The notes: generated by a model from the letters alone, not told the origin. A DNA stretch of 64,000 nt from Rufibacter latericius (GCF_003721515.1 NZ_RJJD01000002.1:186001-250000); one strand, 5' to 3'. Shown: positions 53,502 through 62,512, counted from the stretch's first letter. Numbers and translations: made by a program.

Positions 53502-53566
53502 AAAAAAGGAGTCTCTGTTTAAGCCCTGTTTTGTAAAAACGTGACTTAAACAGAGACTCCTTTTTT
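53502..53566. repeat. oriented palindrome nested in a 22-bp hairpin; terminator
   Basis: Perfect 22-bp outer arms (AAAAAAGGAGTCTCTGTTTAAG and its complement at 53545-53566) enclose the family core CCCTGTTTTG-TAAAAACGTGA. It lies 20 bp after the stop codon of the minus-strand outer-membrane gene and ends in T6 in both directions. Confidence 0.85.
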
Positions 53567-53585
53567 AAGTAAGTGATGGTTTACT

Positions 53586-54161
53586 TCAGAACATGAAGCC
53601 TATTTTAGCGGACAATCTTTTAAAAGAATGCCTCTCTGTGACAAAGGAGCTGCTCCAGGGAAGGGGCTCGGTGGTGGTGGCACGCTGTACTTTGTAGCCG
53701 AGGCTCAAAGCAAAAGCGGTATTGTTTCCGGAGGCCACCTGGAAGCCCAAGGCAGGGTTGATCATCCAGCCGCCATCGTTACTGATCTGGTTTGATTCAT
53801 CGCTCAGGAAAGTGGAGCCGTAGCCCGCATCAAGGCTGTAGATAGGGCTTACACGGGTTTTCAGGAGGGTGCCCCTGATTCCCAGCGCTAAGGGTGTTAC
53901 TAAAACCTGGTTGTAGAAATCCAGTCCCAGAGTTGCCCCAATGCTTAAAGCCCGGTGAATACGGTAGCCGTTGAAGATGGTCAAGGTGGGGGATGAATCT
54001 GCGGTATTGGGTGCGTTGTTTTTGTTGTCCTGATACAGGTAACCCAATTCTACCATTCCTAGGTAGCGGCTGGGAGGTACGGGCTGGCCGGAGTTCTCCT
54101 GTGCCTTCCCTTTTGTATAACACAGAAGCAGGAGGCATAGGGCGAGTAGCGATTTTTTCAT
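53586..54161 (-). CDS. outer-membrane beta-barrel-like protein
   Basis: 191 residues: signal peptide (MKKSLLALCLLLLCYTKGKA), then amphipathic strands (YLGMVELGYLYQ, GATLGLDFYNQVLV, ALGIRGTLL, ALSLGYKVQRA) and a C-terminal AKIGFMF ending in Phe, as in outer-membrane barrels. The start codon directly follows the stop codon of the LVIVD gene, so the two are certainly one transcript. Confidence 0.75.
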   Translation of the reverse strand: MKKSLLALCLLLLCYTKGKAQENSGQPVPPSRYLGMVELGYLYQDNKNNAPNTADSSPTLTIFNGYRIHRALSIGATLGLDFYNQVLVTPLALGIRGTLLKTRVSPIYSLDAGYGSTFLSDESNQISNDGGWMINPALGFQVASGNNTAFALSLGYKVQRATTTEPLPWSSSFVTERHSFKRLSAKIGFMF

Positions 54162-55451
54162 TTAGGACTGAGTGGGAGTAACCGGAATTTTACTGAGTAA
54201 TTTAAGTTGGGAGGGGTTCCTGGAGTCATATTGGTATAGGCCGTCATCGCCCACCATGATCAGGATATTGCCCAAGGGAATCACGTCGTAGGCATGTAGG
54301 TCTTTGAAATGCTGCAGTTGGTTTTCGGCAACCCGAAGCGGATTTTTGATATTGAAGGTTTTCAGCCCGAATGCCCCTTCGCAAAGAAAGAGGGTAGAGG
54401 CATCAATGCCCAAGCCGTGCGGATGCTGCATGGGATAGGTCTTGATCAGTTGGGGAGCCCGCGGATTACTGATATTGATGACCTCTAATTGGTTTGTGAA
54501 ACCGGCACAGGCATTTCCGGAGCGAAGCGTCACCCAAGCTAAATCCCCGTCAACAACAACCGGATCGCAGCTGTTGACGTGGGCGTAAGTAGACAGATGC
54601 ACCGGGTTGGTAGGGTTGCTGTTGTCATAGATGTGCATGCCCGTAGTGGACCCGATGAAAAGTTTATCCTGGTAAGGGAAAATCGTTTCAATGCCCCAGC
54701 CCAACTGAATGGATGCGCCCCGTTGTGGGTGAGCCTGATCGGTGATGTTAAACAGTTGCAGGGAGTTGGTGTTAACGATGTAGAGGTGATCTTCAGAAAT
54801 AGTAAACCTGGCCATAGAGCCCCCCTTTCCAGAGGGTACGGCTCCCCTAAATCCCGAAGAATTGAACTGGGCGGCTGAACCTGTTCCATCAGTAAAAAAC
54901 ACCCGGTCCTGTATGTTGCCGTCGCAATCTAAATAGGTGGAAGGCTCTGTGACTATCCTTTCTTTATACCTGGCCACAAAAGACTCCTGATTACCATTTA
55001 CTGCATACCCGTTTAGCTGGAAGATATTTTCAACCCGGTTTTGCTGCTTAACTGCTTGGGGATTGCTGATGTCAAAAACCACCAGGTCAATGTAGTTGTC
55101 GGCGTAGAGGGTGTTGCCTTTTACGGCAAGGTCCACGTTGCCCGGTATAGCCAGAAAGCTGAGACGCTGCGGTGCCGCCGGGTTGCTGTTATCAATAATG
55201 TGGATGCCTTCCTGCTGTTCATTCACAAAAAGGTAATTCCCGAAGACATAGATCTTGCCGGGCTTCTGTAAGGCACGGGCCGGCTCCACTTTCACCGAAT
55301 TCCTTAACTCGGTTTTCGTCATCATTACCGGTTCATAGGTGGTGTACGTGATGGTGGATTCACATTCATCTGTACAGGAGGTGAGTGAAAGCCCCGAGAA
55401 CAAGGCCACCCACAGAATCATCAATCGGAGGAGAGGTAGAGGTTTTTGCAT
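54162..55451 (-). CDS. LVIVD-repeat lipoprotein
   Basis: 429 residues. The lipoprotein signal peptide has lipobox LTSC (about residue 26). At least six beta-propeller-like LVIVD repeats follow (IHIIDNSNPAAP, VVFDISNPQAV, LQLFNITDQAHP, HIYDNSNPTNP, EVINISNPRAP, KTFNIKNPLRV). A surface or periplasmic lipoprotein of unknown function; the repeats suggest a beta-propeller. Followed without gap by a small outer-membrane barrel gene. ATG start. Confidence 0.88.
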   Translation of the reverse strand: MQKPLPLLRLMILWVALFSGLSLTSCTDECESTITYTTYEPVMMTKTELRNSVKVEPARALQKPGKIYVFGNYLFVNEQQEGIHIIDNSNPAAPQRLSFLAIPGNVDLAVKGNTLYADNYIDLVVFDISNPQAVKQQNRVENIFQLNGYAVNGNQESFVARYKERIVTEPSTYLDCDGNIQDRVFFTDGTGSAAQFNSSGFRGAVPSGKGGSMARFTISEDHLYIVNTNSLQLFNITDQAHPQRGASIQLGWGIETIFPYQDKLFIGSTTGMHIYDNSNPTNPVHLSTYAHVNSCDPVVVDGDLAWVTLRSGNACAGFTNQLEVINISNPRAPQLIKTYPMQHPHGLGIDASTLFLCEGAFGLKTFNIKNPLRVAENQLQHFKDLHAYDVIPLGNILIMVGDDGLYQYDSRNPSQLKLLSKIPVTPTQS

Positions 55452-55658
55452 ATACAGTCTGTTTTTAAAGAAAGCCCGAAAACACGTAAACTACTTTAAA
55501 AACAAGAGCCTATTTCTTCCTGAAAGGTTGCATCCCTCTTTTGGTATAGTAAAAACTCAAGCCTTCTGTTTTAGAGTTGATTTGGATAAAAGGAAGCGAA
55601 ACTGAGCCTAGACCAGCAAAAGATTTTTTATTGGACGAAGTTAAAATATCCCTCAATG

Positions 55659-56123
55659 TCAGATACCCTCATCATCGGGGTCCTGAGCCTGTACGCCAGG
55701 CGGATTGAAGAGACCCCAACGGTCATTGACAAAGTTCCAGGGATCAAAGCCCTGCACCCAATCCACGAAAAGGTACCGGTATTCTTCAATGGCTTCCCGA
55801 AGGAGGTTCAGATACTGCACGTCTTTGTACCCAAACATCTCCAGGCTTTTGCACTGGGAGAGCAGGTCCTGGGCAGCCTTCCGGATGAGCGTTGCGTTCT
55901 CCATGCGCAAATCATAGAGATCAGCAGCTTCGGCCCCGGCCACTTTGACCGTCAGGAGAGAGGCATCCAGAAGCATGTACTCTTTGAGGGAAGACAGGAT
56001 CTCGTCCTCTTCCTCAATCAGGCTGGCAATCTTCTTGGTAAGATCGTACACCTCTCGGCCTTTGAGGTACAGCGGAAGTTGCTCTGGCACCGTGAAGCCT
56101 TCAAAATCATCAGGAGGTAGCAT
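55659..56123 (-). CDS. conserved helical hypothetical protein
   Basis: 154 residues from the ATG at 56121-56123 (MLPPDDFEGFTVPEQLPLYL). A TTG 30 nt upstream is less likely. Soluble, largely helical and acidic, with WVQGFDPWNFVNDRWGLFNP near the C-terminus and an acidic DPDDEGI end. An equally long frame on the plus strand is its shadow. No family recognised. Confidence 0.7.
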   Translation of the reverse strand: MLPPDDFEGFTVPEQLPLYLKGREVYDLTKKIASLIEEEDEILSSLKEYMLLDASLLTVKVAGAEAADLYDLRMENATLIRKAAQDLLSQCKSLEMFGYKDVQYLNLLREAIEEYRYLFVDWVQGFDPWNFVNDRWGLFNPPGVQAQDPDDEGI

Positions 56124-56350
56124 AGGCAGGAAGCATTTAAGTAAATCTAACAAAGAAATGATAAAAGATTACCATGCCTACTTCCAAAATTTCTTCTGAA
56201 ACTCAGGTTTTTAGGCGGTTTATTATCCTCCTTCAGTATAATAAAAGCCAGTTGAGTGGCGAATTGACATAGTTAAAAGGAAATTCTTAGGGAGCAGAGT
56301 GCCCTCCCGGAAGTAGTCCTGGTTTCAAAAATGAAAAGAGGAATTGAATG

Positions 56351-56392
56351 CTGCCTTTTGGGCCTATTTTCCTAAAAACAGGCTAAAAGCAG
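56351..56392. repeat. oriented intergenic palindrome copy
   Basis: CTGCCTTTTGGGCCTATTTTCC, then TAAAAACAGGCTAAAAGCAG; the outer CTGCCTTTT / AAAAGCAG arms pair. Confidence 0.7.
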
Positions 56393-56497
56393 AATTAAGG
56401 ACTTTGAACCTGCAATTGTTTAGGAATGCCGACACTTCTAACCCCAGATGCTAAAAGCAAAAGGTGCCTCCTGATGAACCTTCTTAAATGGAATAGG

Positions 56498-56722
56498 TTA
56501 AGGTTGTTTTCTTTCCGGAAGGGTAAGCTCAGGGCAAGGTGCCTGCATGTCTGACGTGAAAGGTATGGGGCTCCAGGAGCCGGTCACAAAATCAGTGATA
56601 TAGTCCGGCGAATGTCCCATCCGGTTCAGCCGCATGGCCAAAATTAGGTTAGCCACAGAAATCTGTGACGAAGGACCTGAATACTGATGCGAGTGTAAAT
56701 TGCTTCCATACATATGATCCAT
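56498..56722 (-). CDS. possible small protein
   Basis: 74 residues from an ATG (MDHMYGSNLHSHQYSGPSSQ...). Mixed composition without low-complexity bias, but no domain, signal peptide or conserved neighbour. It could be a chance ORF; kept because no better reading of this stretch exists. Confidence 0.3.
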   Translation of the reverse strand: MDHMYGSNLHSHQYSGPSSQISVANLILAMRLNRMGHSPDYITDFVTGSWSPIPFTSDMQAPCPELTLPERKQP

Positions 56723-57032
56723 AAGACAAATAGTAAACCCATTTGGGGGGTGGCTTTTACTACTTTAGTATACGGGAAATACTAACAGAAAAATGAAAAA
56801 TTAAAGAAAAAAATTTCTAAATCTATAAGTTTATCAGCTTTTTATTGCTTAATAGTCTTTATAAAATCCTTCTTCTTTTCGAAATATAATCCTTAATCAC
56901 TTGAATTATAGCCTTATAAAAGGCGCTGATTTGTATCTATTGGTTCAATACTGCTTTTTCCTAGTTACTTAGGGGGCTAGATTGCCAAATGGATCCTCAA
57001 AATAAAGTTATATTTAAGTGTCTGTAAAAATA

Positions 57033-57485
57033 TTAACCTCCAAAATCTTGGACCTTTTTGGTGATCTCTTCTATCACTTCCTCGCTCCAACGTTCTGCTA
57101 TTTCTTCCAGCTCCTGGCTTGACCAAGCCTGAAGGTAAGCCTTCTCTGACCATGTGGAATTTTTATCTGGACCTACTTCATAAGACGAGTACTCTAACCT
57201 AAACACCAGGTCCTTGCTCAAGTCAAAGGTATTGCCTCCCGCCTGTTGAAATCCCGACAGCCTTAGCCTTAGGCCCATTTGCTGCACGTTGCCGTTCTCC
57301 ATACTTATTTCCTTTTCTGAAGAGGCGTGTTTGTCTTTGGTCCAGGTGTCTACCACCTTTTCAAGACCGAAATCATCAAACATAGGGAAAACTGGGGTGA
57401 GTTGCTGGTAGATGCGTTCCGCTAGTTGCGGCAGGATCTTGTTGTATAGGTGAAGAATGCCTTCTTTGTCTCTGGTGTGCTGCAC
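57033..57485 (-). CDS. hypothetical protein
   Basis: 150 residues from a GTG (MQHTRDKEGILHLYNKILPQ). Composition and codon use look genuine: amphipathic helices at both ends (ELEEIAERWSEEVIEEITKK) and a beta-rich centre (GLRLRLSGFQQAGG, LVFRLEYSSYEVG). An exact TATCTTTG box lies at 57531-57538 on the minus strand. Cytosolic, function unknown. Confidence 0.65.
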   Translation of the reverse strand: MQHTRDKEGILHLYNKILPQLAERIYQQLTPVFPMFDDFGLEKVVDTWTKDKHASSEKEISMENGNVQQMGLRLRLSGFQQAGGNTFDLSKDLVFRLEYSSYEVGPDKNSTWSEKAYLQAWSSQELEEIAERWSEEVIEEITKKVQDFGG

Positions 57486-57714
57486 TTGAGGAGGAGTTTA
57501 AAGTTGAGGGATTTATACCTTCTATGGTTTCAAAGATAAGACCAAAGACTTTTAAACTTAATAGAAGCCGGAGAATTTAGAAGTAGTTAAACCATTTGCA
57601 AACCCTACTAACAGGAAAGGAATCAGAGGGGAAACAGAAGCACTAGCTTTGAATCCCGATTTCCGTTTGTTAACCATTTTCCTAAAACAAGCAGTAAACC
57701 CAAGCAGAGAGCAT

Positions 57715-57749
57715 AAAAAAAAGCCTTGCCAAAAGGCAAAGCTTTTTTT
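57715..57749. terminator. intrinsic terminator after the cold-shock gene
   Basis: An A8 run and GC-CTTGCC-AAAA-GGCAA-AGC stem followed by T7, just downstream of the minus-strand cold-shock gene. Confidence 0.8.
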
Positions 57750-57772
57750 GTTAATGTCTTTATCTCAAAAGA

Positions 57773-57964
57773 CTAAGCGAGTCTAACGTTTACCGCGTTT
57801 AGCCCTTTTTTGCCTTCTTTGAGTTCAAAAGTCACTTCGTCATTTTCTCTGATTTCATCTACCAAGCCAGAAACGTGCACGAAATACTCTTGGTTTGAAT
57901 TGCTGTCTTTAATGAATCCGAAGCCTTTTTCGGTGTTAAAGAATTTTACTTTACCGTTGTTCAT
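57773..57964 (-). CDS. cold-shock domain protein (CspA family)
   Basis: 63 residues, a single cold-shock domain: MNNGKVKFFNTEKGFGFIKD (RNP1, KGFGFI) and EYFVHVSGL (RNP2), ending GLNAVNVRLA. Binds single-stranded RNA/DNA; typically an RNA chaperone. An exact TACTTTTG box (58013-58020, minus strand) lies about 50 nt upstream, giving a moderate leader. Confidence 0.96.
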   Translation of the reverse strand: MNNGKVKFFNTEKGFGFIKDSNSNQEYFVHVSGLVDEIRENDEVTFELKEGKKGLNAVNVRLA

Positions 57965-58942
57965 ATTGTTTTTTGATTATACAGGTACTACCAAGTAAGT
58001 AAAAAAATCGTTCAAAAGTATCTTTTAAAAGAAAAATAATTTTCTTTCTGGAAGCAAAATTGGTCAAATTATCTAAAAGTAAGCCAAAATTAACTTAGAT
58101 AAACAAAAAAAGGCTACTTAGAACGACCCCCTTTTGTTTTTACCAGAAGGTATATCTCGTTAAAACCCTCTTGTTGCTGAACCATTTACCCACTGCAGAT
58201 ACCTTATGCAGGTAAGTACACCTGGGCAGGTTGTCTTCCTTGAAACCACTGAATAAATGAAGGCTACTTTTCTTCGGCTTTCAGTTGCTAACATTGCTCC
58301 TGTGCAGGTTGAACACCCCAACGAATACAAAACCTACTTTCACAATGGAGTAGGAGATAGGGGTGCTTCAGGAAAAAGCGTACTTGTAGAAAGTAACCCC
58401 ATGGGAGTAGTCTATGGCAGCTTACTCATTCAGGTTATCGTCACTTATTTCTTAAACTTTATGATCCAACGCGATTAAAGCGAAATGAAAAATCCTTTTA
58501 AAAGAGTAGGTAGCTCTGTGCTAAAAATAGCGGTAAACTGTTAAGAATTTTTGCAGAATACATAAAAGGAGTTTCAAGAAAAGGAACCATCTAAGGGGTC
58601 TGTAGACAATCCTAAAATTTTACTATTACATCAATAGGTTCTTTGCTCCTTCCTGCTTCCTAAGTGATTTCCATAAAGAAGGTGATTTAAGGTAAAAAGG
58701 AATATAGCCTTACAAATGATTAAGTTTCATTCAATAGAGGTATAGAATCAATAAAACATCAATTATTGGCTTTAAGAAGTGAAATCTCGTCTGTTTAACA
58801 GGAAAATTGGTGCAAATTTCAAATCCCTTTTTTTAAAAGCACAAGAAATTAAATTCCAAGTATTTATCCGAAGCGTGGGTTTAAGATTGTAGATATTGTC
58901 AGAACCTCTTAATTTTGCCAGAGTAATCTAACCTAACCCTTT
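57965..58942. other. long spacer between the cold-shock gene and a secreted protein gene
   Basis: Nearly 1 kb, AT-rich. An ORF at 58257-58478 (73 codons, MKATFLRLSVANIAPV...) has no recognisable feature apart from a hydrophobic end and is not called. Promoter elements lie at both ends (58013-58020 minus strand; 58887-58917 plus strand). Nothing else is seen. Confidence 0.4.
58887..58917 (+). promoter_or_regulatory. Bacteroidota-type promoter of the secreted protein gene
   Basis: TTG (58887-58889), 20-nt spacer, TAATTTTG (58910-58917), an exact TAnnTTTG, 25 nt upstream of the ATG. Confidence 0.65.
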
Positions 58943-59455
58943 ATGAAAAATTTTATACTCTCTCTCATGTTTATGGTTCCAGTGGCCGTAGCTGCTCAGG
59001 ATGTGAAAAAACACAGCCAGCCCCTGCCTACCAAAGACGTGAACATTCTGGATGTTACCTCTAATAAAACCACTGCGGTGATCTATGACACCCCAAAAGA
59101 GCTACAGGCAAAAATCCAAAAAGATGCCCGTGCTAAGAAGTGGAATGAGGCAATGAAGAAAGAAGAACTGTCAAAAGTGCCTGTTGGTGGCGTCTTGCAA
59201 TTTGATATCGCTCGCTATAACATGGCGGCCGTAGATGCGAAACTCTTCACCATCCTTGTTTTGGATCCTTCCGGGAACGAGAAAATGAGAACCAAAATCA
59301 ATGGTGTGGTATCTTCTACCATTGTAGCCGGTGTGTCGGCTTACAAAACCTCAGGTAAACTGGTGTTGGAACAGCCCCTGAAAACCGGTGACTTCGTGTG
59401 CGTACTGGATGAGAAAGAAAACAAGCGCTACGAGTTCCTGGTAAAGAACGATTAA
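58943..59455 (+). CDS. secreted hypothetical protein
   Basis: 170 residues with a signal peptide (MKNFILSLMFMVPVAVAAQ). The mature part has a Lys-rich helix (KELQAKIQKDARAKKWNEAM), then beta-strand-like segments (LFTILVLDPSGNEKMRTKIN, GDFVCVLDEKENKRYEFLV). No family recognised; probably periplasmic. A good promoter precedes it and a terminator follows it, so it is a monocistronic unit. Confidence 0.75.
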   Translation: MKNFILSLMFMVPVAVAAQDVKKHSQPLPTKDVNILDVTSNKTTAVIYDTPKELQAKIQKDARAKKWNEAMKKEELSKVPVGGVLQFDIARYNMAAVDAKLFTILVLDPSGNEKMRTKINGVVSSTIVAGVSAYKTSGKLVLEQPLKTGDFVCVLDEKENKRYEFLVKND

Positions 59456-59494
59456 GCTTAAGTCATCCCTTTAGGGAAGAGCTAAAAACATAGG

Positions 59495-59540
59495 AGATCC
59501 CGTTCGTTTCTGCAAGGCAGAATTGGACGGGATCTTTTTT
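59495..59540 (+). terminator. intrinsic terminator
   Basis: AGATCCCGT / ACGGGATCT stem, then T5, 40 bp after the secreted protein stop codon. Confidence 0.8.
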
Positions 59541-59541
59541 G

Positions 59542-59570
59542 TGCCCTTTTCAGGAAAACAGGGTTAAATC
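59542..59570. repeat. oriented intergenic palindrome copy (partial)
   Basis: TGCCCTTTTC, then AGGAAAACAGGGTTAAATC, directly after the terminator. Confidence 0.55.
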
Positions 59571-59627
59571 AAAATTCAAACAAACATTTGATAAATTGGC
59601 AAAGGTTTTGTAAAATTGTTCTACAAT

Positions 59628-59639
59628 ACGGTTTACCGT
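59628..59639. promoter_or_regulatory. candidate TetR operator
   Basis: ACGGT-TT-ACCGT, a perfect 5-bp inverted repeat 64 bp upstream of the TetR start, in the expected promoter region. TetR regulators usually bind such palindromes near their own gene. Binding is not shown. Confidence 0.45.
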
Positions 59640-59703
59640 TCAACCCAATGCCTCTTTAAAAGGGGATACTTATAGGAGAGGGGCAGTAAGTTGGTTTAGG
59701 AAC

Positions 59704-60294
59704 ATGACCAGAAAAAAGAAAGACATCCGGCGGGAAGGCATCATGGAGGCGGCAGCGCAGCTTTTCAAGCAGAAAGGCTTCGGGGGCACTTCCATGCGCG
59801 ACCTGGCCGAGCAGGTAGGAATGGACGCGGCCACCATGTACCATTACATCAGCTCCAAAGACCAGATCCTGCAAACCATTTGCTTTGCCATCGCCAATAC
59901 CTACGTGACCCAGTTGGCAGAGATAGAGCAAGCCCAGACCTCCTTCAAGGAAAAGCTGAAAGCCTTGGTGCGGCTGCACATTCACCTGATGGTCACCAAA
60001 GGAGCTGAGGTTTCGGTGACGAACAACGACTGGAAGTACCTTTCTTCTGGAGCGCTGGAGGAATTCAAAGAGCTGAGAAACCAATACGAAAAGCGGTTTG
60101 CCTCTCTTATAGAACAGGGAATTGCGGCGGGCGAGCTGCAGGAAGTAAACCGGTCGGTGGCGTTGTTCACGTTATTGTCGGCGGTGCGTTGGGTAGAACT
60201 CTGGTGGAGACCCAACCGCGGCATCTCCCTGGAAGAACTGGAAAACACCATCCTTACTATATTATTTAAGGGGTTGGAGAAAAAAGAAGCATGA
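59704..60294 (+). CDS. TetR-family regulator of the phenylacetate genes
   Basis: 196 residues. N-terminal helix-turn-helix: IMEAAAQLFKQKGFGGTSMR and LAEQVGMDAATMYHYISSK. The C-terminal ligand domain resembles the fatty-acid/phenylacetate-type TetRs. The stop overlaps the paaE start (ATGA), so it is in the paa operon. Probably a repressor relieved by phenylacetyl-CoA or an acyl-CoA; this is inferred from position. Confidence 0.88.
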   Translation: MTRKKKDIRREGIMEAAAQLFKQKGFGGTSMRDLAEQVGMDAATMYHYISSKDQILQTICFAIANTYVTQLAEIEQAQTSFKEKLKALVRLHIHLMVTKGAEVSVTNNDWKYLSSGALEEFKELRNQYEKRFASLIEQGIAAGELQEVNRSVALFTLLSAVRWVELWWRPNRGISLEELENTILTILFKGLEKKEA

Positions 60295-61367
60295 GCAGAT
60301 TCCATAAAGTAAAAATAAAGCAGGTTCACCGCGAAACGCATGACAGCGTAACCGTTACCCTGGATGTGCCCGAAGACCTGAAAGGCACCTTCCGGTATAC
60401 CCAGGGGCAGTACCTCACGTTTCGGCGGCACCATAACGGCGAGGAGCTCCGGAGGTCTTACTCCATCTGCTCCAGCCCCTTGGAAAACGAGTGGAAGGTA
60501 GCCATCAAGAAGGTACCCGAAGGCCGCTTTTCTTCGTTTGCCAACGAGGCGCTGAAACCCGGCGAAGAGCTGGAAGTCATGCCGCCCATGGGCAAGTTTT
60601 ACACCCCTTTACATCCTGACAAACAAAAAAGCTACCTGATGGTGGCGGCAGGCAGCGGCATCACACCCATTCTTTCCATCATCAAAACCGTGTTGCGCGC
60701 AGAGCCCAAAAGCCAAGTGCTGCTTCTGTACGGCAACCGGGGCCGCAACTCCATCATGTTCAAAGAGGAGATTGAGGGCCTAAAAAACAAGTTCCTGGAA
60801 CGCCTCAGTGTCTACCACATCCTTAGCCGCGAGCACGGTGACACCGACCTCCTATTCGGCCGCATTGACAAGGAGAAAACGGGCTTGTTTCTCCAAAAGC
60901 TCATCAAACCAGAGGAAATAGACGAGTGCTTCCTTTGCGGACCCGAGGAAATGATTTTCGGGGCGAAAGAGGCGCTGGAAGAAGCTGGAGTAGCCAAAGA
61001 CCATATCCACTTTGAATTGTTTACCTCCGGAGAAGCAGGCCAGAAAGCCGCCGAACGCAAAGAAAGGCCTGCGGGCGAGGAAGACCGCAAAAGCCGGGTG
61101 CAGGTGCGGCTAGACGGTAATTACCTTAATCTGGAGATGTCGTACTATGGCAACACCATTCTGGATGCCGCCGCCGAAACCGGAGCCGATGTGCCATATT
61201 CCTGCAAAGGAGGTGTCTGCAGTACTTGCCGGGCCAAAGTGCTGGAAGGCGAAGTGGAAATGGACGTGAACTATTCCCTGGAACCCGAGGAAGTTGCCGC
61301 TGGCTACATTCTTACGTGTCAGGCCCGGCCTTTGACAGAACGCGTGGTCGTGGATTTTGATCAATAA
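60291..61367 (+). CDS. paaE: phenylacetyl-CoA epoxidase reductase subunit
   Basis: 358 residues, the usual length. FAD-binding domain (RRSYSICSSP), NAD(P)-binding domain (MVAAGSGITPILSI, FLCGPEEMI) and a C-terminal plant-type 2Fe-2S domain with C305, C310, C313 and C343 (CKGGVCSTCRAK ... ILTCQARP). It passes electrons from NADPH to the diiron PaaA subunit. It precedes paaA here, unlike the paaABCDE order of E. coli. Confidence 0.95.
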   Translation: MSRFHKVKIKQVHRETHDSVTVTLDVPEDLKGTFRYTQGQYLTFRRHHNGEELRRSYSICSSPLENEWKVAIKKVPEGRFSSFANEALKPGEELEVMPPMGKFYTPLHPDKQKSYLMVAAGSGITPILSIIKTVLRAEPKSQVLLLYGNRGRNSIMFKEEIEGLKNKFLERLSVYHILSREHGDTDLLFGRIDKEKTGLFLQKLIKPEEIDECFLCGPEEMIFGAKEALEEAGVAKDHIHFELFTSGEAGQKAAERKERPAGEEDRKSRVQVRLDGNYLNLEMSYYGNTILDAAAETGADVPYSCKGGVCSTCRAKVLEGEVEMDVNYSLEPEEVAAGYILTCQARPLTERVVVDFDQ

Positions 61368-61380
61368 ATACAGATAGAGT

Positions 61381-61442
61381 CAATCCTTGGTGGTTGCCCA
61401 TTGGTCTTCGGAACTGAAAGGGCAACCACCAGGGATTGCCCC
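61381..61442. repeat. inverted repeat with the 23-nt dispersed motif (copy 2)
   Basis: Left arm CAATCC-TT-GGTGGTTGCCC (61381-61399) and right arm 61420-61438 form a long imperfect hairpin. The right arm read as reverse complement (61420-61442) matches 16897-16919 at 22 of 23 bases. Confidence 0.65.
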
Positions 61443-61458
61443 ACAAACCAGAATTCCG

Positions 61459-61494
61459 TTCTAAGCCCGTTTTCTAGAAAACAGGCTCAAAATG
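61459..61494. repeat. oriented intergenic palindrome copy
   Basis: TTCTAAGCCCGTTTTCTAG, then AAAACAGGCTCAAAATG, in the paaE-paaA gap. Confidence 0.7.
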
Positions 61495-61552
61495 AAAAAG
61501 CCGCCTCAAGGCGCATCAGAAACGTAAGTATCAGTACAAGTGTTAGAAAGGT

Positions 61553-62512
61553 ATGGAAACGATCATAGATAAATCACTGGAAGAACTGTTTGAGGAGAAG
61601 ATCGCGAACGAGATCCGGATTGAGCCCAAAGACTGGATGCCGGAACAGTACCGCAAAACCCTGGTGCGCCAGATTTCGCAGCACGCCCACTCCGAAATTG
61701 TAGGCATGCTGCCCGAGGGCAACTGGATCACCCGCGCCCCATCGCTCAAGCGAAAAGCCATTCTGCTCTCCAAAGTGCAGGACGAGGCCGGCCATGGATT
61801 GTACCTCTACAGCGCCGCCGAGACGCTGGGCACTTCCCGTGACCAGATGATCGCTGACCTTCACTCGGGCAAAGCCAAGTACTCCAGCATCTTCAACTAC
61901 CCCACTTTGTCCTGGGCTGATATCGGGGCGATTGGCTGGTTGGTAGATGGGGCGGCCATTATGAACCAGGTGCCTTTGATCCGGACTTCGTACGGACCGT
62001 ATGCCCGGGCCATGGTGCGGGTATGCAAAGAAGAAAGCTTCCACCAACGCCAGGGCTTCGAGATCATGATGACCTTGTGCAACGGCGCTCCGGCTCAGAA
62101 GAAAATGGCGCAGGAAGCCTTCAACCGTTGGTGGTGGCCCACGCTCATGATGTTCGGTCCTAAAGATTCTGAATCGCCGAACACTGAGCAATCCATGCGT
62201 TGGAAAATCAAGCGGTTTACCAACGATGAGCTGCGACAGCGGTTCGTGGACATGATGGTACCGCAGGCCGAATTCCTGGGCCTCACCGTGCCAGACAAAG
62301 ACCTGAAATGGAACGAAGCTAAAAACGGCTATGACTTCGGGGACGTGGACTGGGAAGAGTTCTGGAACGTGGTGAAAGGAAACGGTCCCTGCAACAAAGA
62401 CCGCATCAATACCCGCGTGAAAGCCCACGAAGAAGGGGCCTGGGTGCGCGAAGCTGCCTTGGCACATGCCCAGAAACGTGTCCAGCGCGAAGCAGCAAAG
62501 AATGTAGCTTAA
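61553..62512 (+). CDS. paaA: phenylacetyl-CoA epoxidase catalytic (diiron) subunit
   Basis: 319 residues, typical. Diiron ligands lie in [19 protein letters not shown] and [15 protein letters not shown]. It epoxidises the ring of phenylacetyl-CoA with O2, the key step of aerobic phenylacetate breakdown. ATG start; 185 bp after paaE with two repeat elements between, then paaB after 32 bp. Confidence 0.96.
   Translation: METIIDKSLEELFEEKIANEIRIEPKDWMPEQYRKTLVRQISQHAHSEIVGMLPEGNWITRAPSLKRKAILLSKVQDEAGHGLYLYSAAETLGTSRDQMIADLHSGKAKYSSIFNYPTLSWADIGAIGWLVDGAAIMNQVPLIRTSYGPYARAMVRVCKEESFHQRQGFEIMMTLCNGAPAQKKMAQEAFNRWWWPTLMMFGPKDSESPNTEQSMRWKIKRFTNDELRQRFVDMMVPQAEFLGLTVPDKDLKWNEAKNGYDFGDVDWEEFWNVVKGNGPCNKDRINTRVKAHEEGAWVREAALAHAQKRVQREAAKNVA

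Larger units (their letters stand above)
56124..57032. other. long spacer with one palindrome and one doubtful small ORF
   Basis: About 900 bp. A dispersed palindrome lies at 56351-56392. The minus-strand ORF 56498-56722 (74 codons) is possible but weak. The stretch 56730-57030 is very AT-rich and shows nothing recognisable. Confidence 0.4.

Noticed and set aside
55656-56120. Plus-strand ORF of 154 codons
   Set aside because: Fully antisense to the minus-strand frame 55659-56123, which has far more natural protein composition.
58257-58478. Plus-strand ORF of 73 codons in the cold-shock gene spacer
   Set aside because: No recognisable motif, promoter or neighbour; length is compatible with chance in this spacer.
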